Assembly: GCA_027924645.1 (NCBI GenBank)
Contig: BSBN01000809.1
Coordinates: forward strand, 46,282,001-46,346,000
Length of the DNA: 64,000 nucleotides
From: Cunninghamia lanceolata
Taxonomy: Eukaryota; Streptophyta; Pinopsida; Cupressales; Cupressaceae
Reading direction: 5' to 3'
Shown here: piece by piece, positions 35,033 to 46,339 of the stretch
Position numbering within the stretch: the stretch's first letter is position 1
Layout: each line of letters starts with the position of its first letter
Position numbers and translations under genes: made by a program
Notes under the pieces: generated by a model
Told to the model about the DNA's origin: nothing
Seen by the model: only the letters and a program-made list of their open reading frames with translations
Database searches by the model: none

Positions 35033-35052
35033 TGGTATTAGAGCTTGGTTCC
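35033..35052 (+). other. Primer binding site after the plus-strand Copia LTR
   Basis: TGGTATTAGAGCTTGGTTCC matches the initiator methionine tRNA type with one change, two bases after the LTR. Confidence 0.88.
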
Positions 35053-35240
35053 TGGTGACAAAATTTTGCACCATTTCAAACTTTTTCAAATGTATAGAGA
35101 CAGAGTTTCATCAGTCACAGCCACCGTAAGATGCACAGGAATAAATGGTGAAAGCCCCAAAGATTTAATGTGCAGTAGCTCAAAAAGAAATAAAAATGAA
35201 GCGGAGCAGCATCTACGTCAATGGAGAGCATCTCAAGCTT

Positions 35241-35670
35241 GAAGCGGAGGAGGCCATGTGCAAGCACCTGAGGCAACAAAATAAACTTAAAACAAGATGC
35301 GGAAGAAGCCACGTGGTGGAGTCCGCGCACAGGAGATACAAATGTTTCACTTCATTTAATTAAATGCAATGTTACGGGATTTTATAAGAGAGAGTCAATA
35401 TTAAAATATGATGTAGGCCCTCTTTTTAATAAGTGAAACTTATTAAATATTAAAGTTTCCCACATTCTAAGCTTACGGGAGAGAAACTTAAGAATCTTGC
35501 GGAGGCTGCCAGATGTAAGTACCCGCGGCAATGAAAAGAAATTGAGAAAGATGCGGAAGCCGCCACGTGGAACAGTCCACGCACAGGAGAGGATGCTTGT
35601 TTCATTTAATTAAATACATAATGTGTCACGAGATTTTATAAAGAGATGATTAATATAAGTTTCTTATTAG
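35241..35670 (+). repeat. Duplicated U3 module with G-box and TATA-like sequence
   Basis: Two imperfect units, about 254 bp apart, each carry in order GCGGAGG, GATGCGGAAG, CCACGTGG (35309-35316 and 35563-35570), CGCACAGGAGA, TTCATTTAATTAAAT and TTTTATAA. CCACGTGG is the core of the plant G-box, a site for bZIP and bHLH proteins. Confidence 0.82.
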
Positions 35671-36062
35671 ATGCATTTGGTGGTGGGCCCCTAATAAAGC
35701 TCAAATGCTTTATTAATAATAAGTTTTATCTCGGCTTTAATTAAAGTTATGAGAGAGGTAAATAAAGATTAAAATCTTTATTTAAATTGTGACACATACT
35801 TTTATTAAGACAAATATATTACTCTTTCTTCCACGGGAAAAATGAAAAGGTGAAACCCTAAATAATATGAGCAGCAATATTTCATGAGGCAAGCTATAGG
35901 AAGCTGGAGGATAGCAGCGGAGGTTTTCTTTCATGACACAGAGATGCATTTTAGTGCCAGATACAGCCATAGGCAAAATTGAAAGCCACAGTTCAGTTTC
36001 AAATGCCAGATTTGGTGCTAGATTATGCGGAGGCCGTTGAGAATTTGTTGGGTTTCTGGGGC

Positions 36063-36070
36063 TATAAATG
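36063..36070 (+). promoter_or_regulatory. TATA box of the gag plus ORF2 element LTR
   Basis: TATAAATG in a GC-richer context (GGGGC before, GGGC after), about 530 bp before the LTR end, a fitting place for the start of R. Confidence 0.55.
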
Positions 36071-36600
36071 GGCAGATCTAAGACACAGTTTGAGAGTTCT
36101 TATAGACACATTCAGAGTTCTACAAGTTTATCAGATGAGCAGTTGGAGCAGTAGACTCAAATGTTTTTCTTTTTGCCTTTACAATTCTTCCTTTATGAGA
36201 ATGTAATAGTTATTTTTGTGCAGCAACTTTTGCCTCTGTAACTGGTTATTCAAATAAATAAGATGGTGTTCTGTGCATACTTGGATATCTCTATTTATTG
36301 CTTTTAATTTCTCTATTTCTGCCTCTATTTAATATGTTTTAAAACTAAGTTTTAATCATGCATATTTTGCTCTTTAAATCTAGTTAAATCTTTCAAAAGT
36401 TAACACTGTGCAAATAATTGTTTCAAATCCGGCGGATCGCCATAGATTAAGCATTTATTTTCTATAATATGGTTTTCTTTCTACCTTTTTCTCAAACCCC
36501 ACTGAAAGAACGGAAGAGCCAGCTTCCCTAAAAATTTGGAGGTCACTCTGAGGAGCATTCCCACGTCTCAGAGTTTCCCATGTTGCTGCATCAATAGTTT

Positions 36601-36621
36601 TTGACACGCCCGGTGGGACTT
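36601..36621 (+). other. Primer binding site of the gag plus ORF2 element
   Basis: TTGACACGCCCGGTGGGACTT follows the LTR end by seven bases. The core ACACGCCCGG is nearly the same as in the Tat element's site at 43045 (GGCACGCCCGG). The tRNA was not identified. Confidence 0.6.
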
Positions 36622-36776
36622 GATTCAAAGACTTGAGTCTTTGTTTTCAGTGAATCTTTGCCTTGTATTTTATGGTTTTGATGGAAAATCATAGAAATAT
36701 TTGCTCATAGGAGCATGAGTCTTCCATCTAGCGACTCTACTGGTGGATCTTCCTTGAATCTTTTCTCCTGCAGATC

Positions 36777-38213
36777 ATGGCAGCCCCTGGTATATATGTG
36801 CATCTAAATATTCAAAGAGATCTGTCTTTTGTGACTTGGGATTCAAGTCCTCTTGTTCTTCAGCAGTAGGGTCCAGTTCCTGACACAACTTGGAAGGCAC
36901 AGCCTCATTTTCTTGGAGATGGTTCTGTTTGCCCTACAAATCTCATTCAAGATATTGCAAATCTATGCTCTATTCATAATTTCACAACTGAGAATCATGC
37001 TCTCTTGTTATTGGCATCATCTCTCAAAGGCAAAGCAAAAGAATGTTATAGAAGCTTGTAGCCTGGTTCCATCACTGGATGGGATCAGCTTGGTGGGCTC
37101 ATCTACAATCAATTTAGAGACAGGACAGATGTCAGCACTCTCACCCAGAACTTGATTACAATCAAGAGGTACCCTATGGAGCCCATACATGATTTCAATT
37201 CAAGATTTGACAAGGTATGGAAAAAATTTTCTATAGACCTGAGGCCCCCTCCAGCCTTTTCTTTCTTGTATTATTTAAAGGCTTTAGACCCTGAGATCTC
37301 TATCATGATACAATCTTTGGGTGGTGAAACTCTGCCACAATCATATGATCTTGCCATTAAGGCTGAATGTAGCCTCATATTGTCTGGTAAACTGCCTCCC
37401 CTACCCTTAAAACAACTGACACCTCATGCAAATAGCCTATCTCACGCCTTTTCTTGTAACCAAATGCATACAAATTTTAGTCCACCCACCCTCCCTGCTG
37501 ATTTGACAAATCATGAGGAGATGAGTGTTGTGAAAGAACTAATTAAAACCCTCTCCCATGAGATCAATGAGTTAAAAGGACAAAACCTGTACTATGCTAA
37601 TCTATGTTTAATGCCTCAAGATTCTTATGAACAATAGTATGAATATATCCAGAGAATGCCAAATTGTCTTGAAAATTATCCTCTAAAAACTTCTAGAGTT
37701 GCTAGTCATTCCAATGAAGCCATTGACCAGGTTCTCTGTCACTTTGACATTCAAGAAAAATCAAGTATCAAGAATCAAGTTACAAGCAAGAAAGTGGCCC
37801 CTGTGTGTCCTTCTGGAGATCCAAAGTTACTGTCAAAACTTAAATCATATTCAGAAGATGCTTATGAGGGGGTGTTTCTAGAAGCTAAAAAGTACTCTAA
37901 GAAGGGATTTGAAGCTGAAAAGTATTGGGTACATGATTATGGACAGTCTATTCCTAATTTTGAGGAGGTTACAAGTGACATTATACCAGATGAGTGTCTT
38001 TATTACTGTAATGAAGTTTCACACCTGCAGGAGGAAGGTACAGAGATGCATGAGCAACATTTGGGGCATGATGAGGATTTGTTCTCACTTTTGCAACAAG
38101 GTTATCAGATTCTTGATGCAGAAGATCTTGCAATTGAGAAAGCGCAAGGTTCATTTGTAAGGCTTGTAGTAGATCATGGAGAAAATGTTGAAACAGACCT
38201 GGACATATTGTAA
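36777..38213 (+). pseudogene. Gag-like ORF with acidic C-terminal part
   Basis: One frame of about 479 codons runs from ATG 36777 to 38213, broken by TAG codons near 36867, 37062 and 37635. The Ty3-type gag core is at about residues 35-180: FLGDGSVCPTNLIQDIANLC, LLLASSLKGKAKECYRSL, and FNSRFDKVWKKF. After it comes a coiled segment (KELIKTLSHEINELKG) and an acidic tail with ILDAEDLAIEKAQG. No zinc knuckle is seen. Gag would package the element RNA. The layout, a gag core plus an acidic tail without knuckle, is shared with the ORF at 49713, although the sequences differ. Confidence 0.8.
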
Positions 38214-38824
38214 GATTCTATAGAAGCAAGAACATGAAGAAGGATAATCAAGCAGAGTTGAAGAAACTGGTGGAAAAGGTTGATTTGACAGAAATCAAGA
38301 AGGAGATGAATAAGGTTTGGGTTAAGAAGGAAGTAAATGGAGACACAGATGGGTCTGCACAAGCTTCTGGTGCAGATACTTCCTCTAGGAAGTGAATTGG
38401 GAGCTCTGGCTTAGGGGGAGCCTCAATGAAAATTCTATTCCCCTAGCCAGAAGTGTGGTGCTGACATCCAACATGAAGATATGAGTTGTAAGACAGAATG
38501 ACATATCTTTTGGAGAAGATTCTAGTAGAAAAGAACCTAACACAGTGGATTGCGAAGAAATTTGGATCGAGTCTGTGTGTGGTAGAGAAAGTTTTTGACA
38601 TCTTTTTGAAATAAGCATTTATGATGATTGCGTCTTCATGAAAAGAGGATATAAGGAATTCGTTTGAAAGAAAAATCACTTTGCATTCAAACTCTCAAGT
38701 GACCAAAGAGATCTGAGAAGGAAGCTAAGGAAAATTCAAGCATCCCATGAAGAAACCCTAACAAAACTAAAAGGTATCTACCGCTCTCTCTCTTTTGAAA
38801 AATTTATGTGTTGAGTTTGTAAAG
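38214..38824 (+). other. Spacer between gag and ORF2
   Basis: About 610 bp. A Lys-rich segment (KKDNQAELKKLVEKVDL, near 38230-38390) is readable just after gag in another frame. The rest has no pattern. It may contain a splice acceptor for ORF2, but none is certain. Confidence 0.4.
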
Positions 38825-41800
38825 ATGTCTACTCCTCAAGTAGTTGAGATAACAGAGAGGCCTTGCCCTATGTTCAAGAAGCATCCTTCTAAATCATTAG
38901 AGACTAATCCAGATGGCGCATTATCTGAGGTTCCACATGGCATCATGCACACAGAAGATATTAGGGCATACATACATGCAAACTTGGAAGAATATGATCA
39001 CATAAGTTAGGGCAAATATATTTAGATGAGTTGACCAATAACAATCTCAAATTGAAAGAATAATACAATGCTATGTATCAGAAGAATCTGGATACCTAGT
39101 TAGATTTTTTGGTACTCTCGGATGATGCTTGCGTTAAGTATGTTTTGAGTAGGAGTCATGATGAGTTCTTTTGTCTTGATGTGCCTTATATGATAACAAA
39201 GGATACCATTAAGGCAATCATTGGCATGTGCTCCACTGGAAAGGTTCCATCTTTGAAGTCTATGAAGAACAATACAGTAATGTAGTTGATAGGTACAAAA
39301 TTTGATAAGAGGGAGCTAACTGTAAATGATATTGAGGATCCAACAGTTAGATTTATGTCAATGGTTATTGGTTATAAGGTCTACTTCTCCAACAGAGAGA
39401 ACTCAGTCTCTGCAACAGCCATATATACATCATATGATATGGTTAAGAACAATATAGACTATGACCTATGTAATTTTCTCTGGAAACAATTGATGGAGAA
39501 CATAAAAAGAACAAAAGACACAAAATATCCCTTCAAGTATGGAACTCTGATTATTTGCCTATTTTTTTATTTTTTGAAGGAGTTACCAAGTATAGATAAT
39601 ATTGGTTGGCTTGGTCACTCACTAGTAGCAACACAAATTAGAAATCATCTGTAGAGTTTGGGAAATGCTGATAAACAAAATGCAGCTCTGTGGGGATATT
39701 TTAAGGATTTTCAAAAGAAAATGCAGGCTAGGGCTAGGATCCCTGAAAAGATAGTGAAGAAATATGAGAAGGACATTGTATATATGGTGGACAAAGATAA
39801 ATGCCTCATGGAGGCTGTAAAACCTAGAACGATATTGGTAACTGCCATGGGATATGAAGTCACAGAGGACATCCTAATTGGCTTGGAAGACCTGATGTTG
39901 AGTAAACCAAAAGACCCTAAGGAGGCAAGATTTGGAATATTTGAAGAATTATCACTCAAAGTGTTTATGGTACAAAAACAACTAAAAATCAAGAAGAATG
40001 AAAGAAAAATGGTAGATGAGTTTGTTAAAAGCCATTGATTTATAGATGAACAAATAAATGAAGAAAGAGCCAAGGCATAGGCATCAAAGGTTGCAAGTAC
40101 TACAGCAGGACAAACATCAATTTCTCTGGAGAAGAAAGAAGAGAAATCTAAGAAAGAAAAGCCTACCTCTAGCACTAGAAGAAGAACAAGAGCCTCCACC
40201 TTTGCAGTAGCTACCTCCAAGAGCTCTAGACCTAAGAAAGAAAAGATAGAGGCTACAAATATTGAAGTGCAAGTGCCAAAGAAGCTGAAAGAAAAGAAGA
40301 AAAGAAAGAAAGAAAAGGCTACAGAGAGAGTATATGTAAGCCTTGGAGGAGGAGAAGAAGAAGAGGAAATAGAAACAAATGAAGAAGTCAAGGCTAAGAA
40401 AGTAAAAACAGATGAAACTACTGCAAGCAAAAAGGAGAAGCCTTCTAAAAAGGCTAAGGACAAAAAGAGAAAGAAAGGTGAAAAGACTAAGACCAAAGGA
40501 GATGAAGCAATAATAACTTTGGAAGCCATTGTTAATGCATTTGCTCAGCATGGAACGTTGAAACCCATAGCTGATTTCTATGATGAAAGATCAGATGCAG
40601 ATAAGGTATAAATTGAGACAGTAGTTGTAAGATATTTGGATATGTTTAGTAAAACATTAATTGAAGTTATAGATTAGTTATCAGATAGTCATACAAGCAT
40701 CATGACAGAAAGAAAAGAAGGGTCCATGGCCAAAGATGCTAAGATAAAGGAATATGTCCTATTGAAACTTTGCCCAAACATCATAAGAGAAGAAAAAGTT
40801 AAAGTCATTAAGAAGCTCAATGATGAATTTAGAACCAAGAAGAGAGTTAATGCTCTGATATTTGGTGACACTAAGAATGTGGTCAAGGAAACTGAGGAGA
40901 TAACACTAAAAGTGTTACATGAGCTACAAATCCCAACCATTGCTAACACTAATGAAGAGGAACAGAATGATGATGATGATAACATAGTTCCAGAGATAAA
41001 TATGGAGCAAAGCATAGTTACTCCTCTGGTGGGCACAAGAAAGGAAGAAGAAGTGAATATAGAACAAAGTATGGATCAAGGTGGAACACCTCCTCCAGTA
41101 AAATCTGAGCAAGTTGAAGAGATGAAAGAGACTGAGGGAGAAAAGAAGTATGAGGAAGAAAAGGCAACACCTGAAGAAAATGCCTTTGAGGGACAAGGTG
41201 AACAGAAGAAGTGAATACAAAACAAAGTATGGATCAAGGTGGAACACCTCTGGTAAAATCTAAGCAAGTTGAAGAGATGAAAGAGACTGAGGAAGAAAAG
41301 AAGTCTGAGGAAGAAAAGGCAACACCTGAAGAAAATGCCTTTGAGGGACAAGGTGAGTAGAAGAAAGAAGTCACTGAACAAATGAATGACAATCCTACTC
41401 CAGTTGTAGAGGGAATTGAACAAGAGGCTGCCAAAGAAAATCCTCTGAAGATTCAAAATGTTGAGGCATCTCAAGTTGAAGAGAATAGAGACACTACCGA
41501 CTCTTTGAGAGAGTTTTTGGAAAAGCAGAAGGAAGATCAGTTTTTTACTACACTTGACCTATTTGAAGGACTTATTAACCTTGCTACAACGTCCCCATTG
41601 CAAAAACTAAGACTTGGGACAATCTTTTAAGCTACAACACAAGAAGAGATATTGAAATCTCATATGGAGGACAACAAGCTGATAGAAGATACATCAACAA
41701 TTTTTGAAAAATTAATACTTGGAATAAGGAAAGATACATCATTGGCCCCTGTTGCACAAATGAAAAAGTTAATGGAATCAATCAATTCTCATTTTGAGTC

Positions 41801-42120
41801 CTTGGAAAAAGCAGCAGAGAAGAAGGTAAGGGCAAAGATTGATGACAAAAGGTTAGTGGAGCTAAATGACAAATTCAAGTTCAAGATAAAATTTTGTTAT
41901 ATAAGAGCATAGAATATGCACAAATGGTAGTTAAAGAAGCTAGTGAATTATATCAATTTTGTCTTACATGGCGTGATAAGACTAAGGACATAAAAGAGAA
42001 AATAAATTGATGGCACGCTGAAATAATGAAGATTTCAAGAAATTATGACATGGTAAAGGATGCTATTGAAAATCAGAGGGCACAAGTTGAAACCATTCAT
42101 TCTAATATACATAAGTTGTA
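38825..42120 (+). pseudogene. Long Lys/Glu-rich ORF2 of unknown function
   Basis: About 1090 codons starting MSTPQVVEI at 38825, in frame 2, then frame 1 (about 39010-41214), then frame 0, with scattered stops. The N-terminal third is globular: FFCLDVPYMI, LIGTKFDKRELTVNDI, VRFMSMVIGYKVYF, then YPFKYGTLIICLFFYFLKELP. This order of a mobile-looking Lys/Asp segment, a repeated small helical part and a Leu/Phe-rich part resembles the family called putative plant transposon protein. I only suspect this and could not test it. The middle (40120-40500) is an extreme Lys/Glu run. The end is predicted coiled coil (KLMESINSHFESLEKA). It is cut at 42148 by the Tat insertion. Confidence 0.6.
41050..41360 (+). 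repeat. 158-bp tandem duplication inside ORF2
   Basis: GAAGTGAATA starts both units, at 41050 and 41208, and the match runs on to about 41360 with few changes and a short deletion. Because 158 is not a multiple of three, the duplication shifts ORF2 from frame 1 to frame 0, which agrees with the frame seen downstream. Confidence 0.92.
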
Positions 42121-42289
42121 GACCCATAGGGAGGTTATAAAGAATAGTGTAGACACCTAAAATTGGACTGCTCTGCAAACCAATTTTCCGTATCTCGCAC
42201 TAATCCATTCTCCCCATCTGCATGTCCCTTGTGATCAATTAATTCACCTAAATATCCATTTAACCTTACAACCCTATCCTATCAATTAA

Positions 42290-42579
42290 ATGAATATTCA
42301 TAATATTTATTTAAATGATTTATCCATTTCCCTAATCCCTGATTAATTAGATAAATCCTGATTATCTAATTAACCTAGACTTAAGTTAATTTAACCCACT
42401 TTCCCACATTCTCCAAATAAAGAAATTTGAATAAATCCACCTAAAATCCCACTTTGTAATAAATAAATATTTTTCCCATTTCCCTCCAAATGAATTTTTA
42501 ATTCATTTGGATTTCCCTCCATAACTTATTTAATAATTTCCTCTTCCCCAAAATGAATAAAAGAATCACTTTTATTCAT
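42290..42579 (+). promoter_or_regulatory. Cluster of four palindromes/hairpins in U3
   Basis: ATGAATATTCAT (42290-42301) is a perfect palindrome. TTAATTAGATAA pairs with 42362-42373 (12-bp stem, 42343-42373). CCAAATGAATT pairs with 42500-42510 (stem from 42486). ATGAATAAAAG pairs with 42569-42579 (stem from 42553). All lie upstream of the TATA box; three of the four contain an ATGAAT core. Confidence 0.85.
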
Positions 42580-42689
42580 GGCCATCCATTTTGATAGATT
42601 AAATCTGAGCCCTCCATATCATCTCCATCCTCCACCATTGATCTTTCCAATCAATCTCCACCCTTGGATCAAAAATCCCTCCAAAACTC

Positions 42690-42697
42690 TATAAATA
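42690..42697 (+). promoter_or_regulatory. TATA box of the Tat LTR
   Basis: TATAAATA within CTCTATAAATAGAG, about 540 bp after the LTR start and 345 bp before its end, a typical promoter position. Confidence 0.75.
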
Positions 42698-43044
42698 GAG
42701 CCTCTCCCAAGCCATTTAGAAAGCCAAGTCCATGCATCAGACCTCTACTCAAATCAATCTTCAATATCCTCATCTCATCAAACCTCTGCCAAAATCATTC
42801 TGGTCCTCCCCTATCTCCATCCAAATCAGGAATCAAGCCATTTATCTCCCATTTACATTGTGTTGTAGGCATTGAGCAATCCACATTCTTCACATTTAGT
42901 CATTCTGATCATGGGAACAATCTAAGGAGCTACATGGCACATCTCCTTCCCGCATGGATTCGTGAGGTCTCCATGAAGGTATAATCATTTTGTTTATGCA
43001 GTAGATTAGTTATTATCTTCATTTTAGATTTCACTTATCACATT

Positions 43045-43061
43045 TGGCACGCCCGGTCTCG
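43045..43061 (+). other. Primer binding site of the Tat element
   Basis: TGGCACGCCCGGTCTCG begins two bases after the LTR end. The TGG start fits a tRNA ending CCA. The tRNA was not identified from memory. Confidence 0.7.
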
Positions 43062-46000
43062 AATTTACTCGTCGTTTTGTGAAGGTTTCTAGTTAAAATC
43101 TTCTTTTTCTAACAAATTTTATGAAGTTTTGGTGAGGAAGTGTTGCAAGTTGCATCCTACGCAAAAACGGACATCATTTTCATGCTCAAGACATCGATTC
43201 CATGAATTTTGACTATAAACTTCGATATATTTTTTGAAATTTTTTTTAAAATTTTTTAGGGCCACAGGTCATACCGTACGGATCCCGTGGCCCCTGGTGC
43301 ACTAATCCTAGATTTTTCTATGTTGCAGGCTTTTTATTATTTAATGGGTTAACATTTGGGTTTTTCTGTGTTGCCGCCACTGTCAAACGTTGCCGCCACT
43401 GTCAAACGCTGCCACCTCCCTACCCTAACTCCCATCGCAGCTGCTCCCATGGATCTCCCACACCCGGTCGACACCCCGCAACCGCTCCCTTCACCCGGTC
43501 GACACCCCGCAGCCACTCCCTTCACCCAGTCGACGCTCCCCTATAGCCAGCATCCAATCCGCCTCCCCGCCGACCTCCTTCCCACCCCGTGGCCACCCTC
43601 CGACCTCCCCCATCCCTGCAGCCACTCCCTTCACCCAGTCGATGCTCCCCCGCAACTAGCATCCAATCCACCATTCCACCACCCTCCGCCTCCCACAACC
43701 CTGCTCCCCGCCATCGGCCATCCCTATGCCATCCCCCAGCCAAAAAACAAGACAAACAAAAAAAAAACCATTGGCCTATAAGTTTATTTTTTCAAACTTT
43801 AAACTTTAGGTTAGGGTTTTTTTCTCATTTTACCCTCGCTGGACCCCTGGTCACATGGATGACTAGAGGCAGGACTACTCTTAACCACCAACATACACCA
43901 AACCACCGGGAGGAGAAAATTTTCACATGTGACCAGCAAAGACATAACCGCCAGCATTTTTTTGTTAAAAGTCAAGCCAACCTCTAGTGCCTCCCATATA
44001 CCATAGGAGGCTGATTTTTTCAAACTTTCATAACTTTTGCATACGGAAGCGAAATCGTGCAAACAAGGACTCGTCAGAAAGAGGACTCCGAGCACTTCAT
44101 AGTTTTGAGGTTTTTAGTAGGTGACTATAATTTTTTCCCACCTATTTCATTAGTCAAAGTCAAACTTGCATTTAAACTTCAAACCCTTATATCTTTTGCA
44201 ATTTTGATCAATTTTCAGCAAAAAAAAATTTCAAATTGCATAGAATTTTGTATAGAATCTATTCAGGCACTTATTTTTCTCGTATCAGTTCATATTTCAT
44301 CAAATTTTGTCAGATTCTCAATTTTTGCATTACAATCCTCTTGGACGTCTACTTGCTCTAGTTTTCAGTTTTGTGACTTGCAGTTGATCATTTGGGACTG
44401 GACAGTCTACTTGCTATATTTTAATTTGTCACCTTTATAGTCTTAAAGGTAGCGTTGTAAGATTACTTAACACCATTTTTCTGTAAGTCGGGTTGTTCTA
44501 CCCGTAGTGGCGTTTTCACATACCTTCTTTAATCATCCTTTTGCAAGATACTAACAAGTTTTTTGTAGGGTTCTTTTAGTTTTGCTTGCACAACATCATT
44601 TCATGTGGGACTTAACATGAACCTTTTCTTTTGGCATCCTAGTTAGACAACACTTCAATTTGGTATTATAAAATCGAACAAGACAAATCAAGCAAATGTC
44701 TTTGTGTGTGTGTGTGTATGTGTCAAACACTTTAAATTTTGGTGCTCTAAAATTTACCCTTTGGTGTGCCAACAAACAAATCAAACACTTCGATTTTGGA
44801 CTTTAAAATGAACCACAAATTTGCATACAACATCTTGGTTAAAACGAACAACTTGCATGTCTCGCGCATATAACCAAGAAAATCATCTCAATTGTTTGAA
44901 GTGTCTTGTGCTCTTTTTGTTTGTAGTGTGACAGAGCATATGCTTTTCCCTCGCACCATTTTGGTGACCTTGGGAATCAAAAGCTCATCACAAAACTTGC
45001 AAAAACCACACCCCATTTAAATCCAAAAGATCTAAAATGAACCATGCTTAGTGTGATACAATCATTTAGAATACGTATGCTCTCCCCTCGTACCTTTGGG
45101 TGAACTTGGGGATCAAAAGTATTTTTATGATTGTATTACTTTTGTAATCCTTAGAGGGTCTGCCACCCCGCTTCGAAAGGTGGGAACGACCCAAGCGGCA
45201 TCAAGCTAAAGCCAAGCTCTTCCAAGCCGCTATATAAAATAAAGCATTTGGGATGAAAGTCTCATGCAACAGGTGTTGCTATGTTATACCGACAGCCAAC
45301 CTCCCCCAAAACCCTCCAAGGCGCAACCCTTGGAGGCTGGGAGACTCCATAACGGAGAGTAGCACTGCCGCACGTATAACCACCTAAACGGATCCCTTAC
45401 TATGAACTGTTGTTTTAGCAAGCCAAAATCCTTCCATTTGTTGACACAGAGGGCAAAATCCTTGAAGCAGCCCCAATTCATGTGGTTCTTAGCCGAGGTA
45501 GCAGGGACAATCTAAAGGTTTGGTGAGGGACAAGCCTTATAAGAAACCTGGATCTTGGTATGTGTGAGATGTGTGTGCAATTGTAAGGAGGAGCCGGTGC
45601 TACCAAGATCCTGGAGCTACCCGCTTTGAATAGGCGCAGCTAGGGGATTCAACAAATACCGTCACATTCTCGCCTTAGGTTGTGAAAAGTGCTTATTCAA
45701 ACAAAATCATACGTCTTTTCACAAAACAACAAAATCTTGCTTGTTATGCATTAAAGTGCTTGATTGTGTGTTAAATGTGCTTTTATTATTCACAAACAAC
45801 CTGCCAAGAGACATTGAAAACAAGTTGACCAAATTTCCAGCAAACAAATTCAAAAATTTGCCATCCAAAGATTTGTCTACCCTGTTTTAGCGCCATCTCT
45901 GTCTGATTGTGGCGCCATTTCACCCATGGATTGGTGCTATTCTTAGATTGATCTACCTGAAACAAAGGCCCATTTAGTTGTGATCTACACCACCTGTTCT

Positions 46001-46339
46001 ATCATAATCCATATCCATCTCACAGAAATCCGACAATAGGTCCACCCATTTTCTTCCAAAATTTTCCAAAATTGTACCTTCCCTTTGACCTTAGAGGATC
46101 AATCACCACTATTGTTGGACCTCTTTTGATACATCATCGTTAGCCAAAATCCATATTCACTCATCCCCTTTCAAATCTTTTTTTTGCATATCTCCTTGGA
46201 CTAAAGAAAATCATTTCAAAAAATCCAAAAATCCAAATCAAAACACATCATCAAACAATAACTAGTCCTCCTTTTGAGCCAAAATTTGATCTAGATCTCA
46301 TCATTAACATCACATTTTCCTTGAAAAAGTCATTAGTCT
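43062..46339 (+). other. Leader of the Tat element, first part
   Basis: About 3.3 kb with no gene I recognise. 43380-43720 is C-rich and contains three to four repeats of about 31 bp (CACCCGGTCGACACCCCGCA type, near 43461, 43491, 43522 and 43630). They encode only a Pro-rich chance peptide. A TG microsatellite lies near 44704-44716. A CCTCCAAG/CTTGGAGG inverted repeat lies at 45313-45336. Long leaders are common in this group. Confidence 0.55.
46335..46339. repeat. Target site duplication AGTCT (left)
   Basis: AGTCT here and at 54312-54316 flank the nested element exactly. Confidence 0.95.

Larger units (their letters stand above)
35090..36593 (+). repeat. 5' LTR of the gag plus ORF2 element
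   Basis: The right end is set by CA at 36592-36593 and the primer binding site at 36601. The left end is uncertain, because several TG positions between 35090 and 35170 are possible. It contains a duplicated module (35241 and 35498), a TATA box at 36063, and runs such as AATAAATAAG near 36255 that suit polyadenylation. Confidence 0.6.
35090..42147 (+). mobile_element. Gag-bearing LTR element without pol, with a second long ORF
   Basis: The plus-strand order is LTR (about 35090-36593), primer binding site (36601), gag-like ORF (36777-38213), a spacer, then a long Lys/Glu-rich ORF (38825 to about 42120). No protease, RT, RNase H or integrase block is readable in 36.6-42.1 kb on either strand. 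The element is cut at 42148 by the Tat insertion, so its right part and 3' LTR, and possibly a pol, lie beyond the window. It may be a non-autonomous element of the TR-GAG/LARD kind. Frames carry several stops. Confidence 0.6.
42148..43042 (+). repeat. 5' LTR of the Tat element
   Basis: It begins TGTAGACACCTAAAATTGG and ends ATCACA before the primer binding site. The first 84 bp match the start of the 3' LTR at 63917-64000 with two differences. TATA at 42690 and four palindromic elements lie in U3. Confidence 0.92.

Noticed and set aside
39711..40551. A 272-codon minus-strand frame rich in Ser, Leu and Phe, like a membrane protein
   Set aside because: It is the antisense of the Lys/Glu-rich part of ORF2; GAA/AAG codons read backwards give TTC/CTT. 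No independent support.
43356..43781. 141-codon Pro-rich open frame
   Set aside because: Encoded by the C-rich leader repeats; two overlapping frames are equally open.
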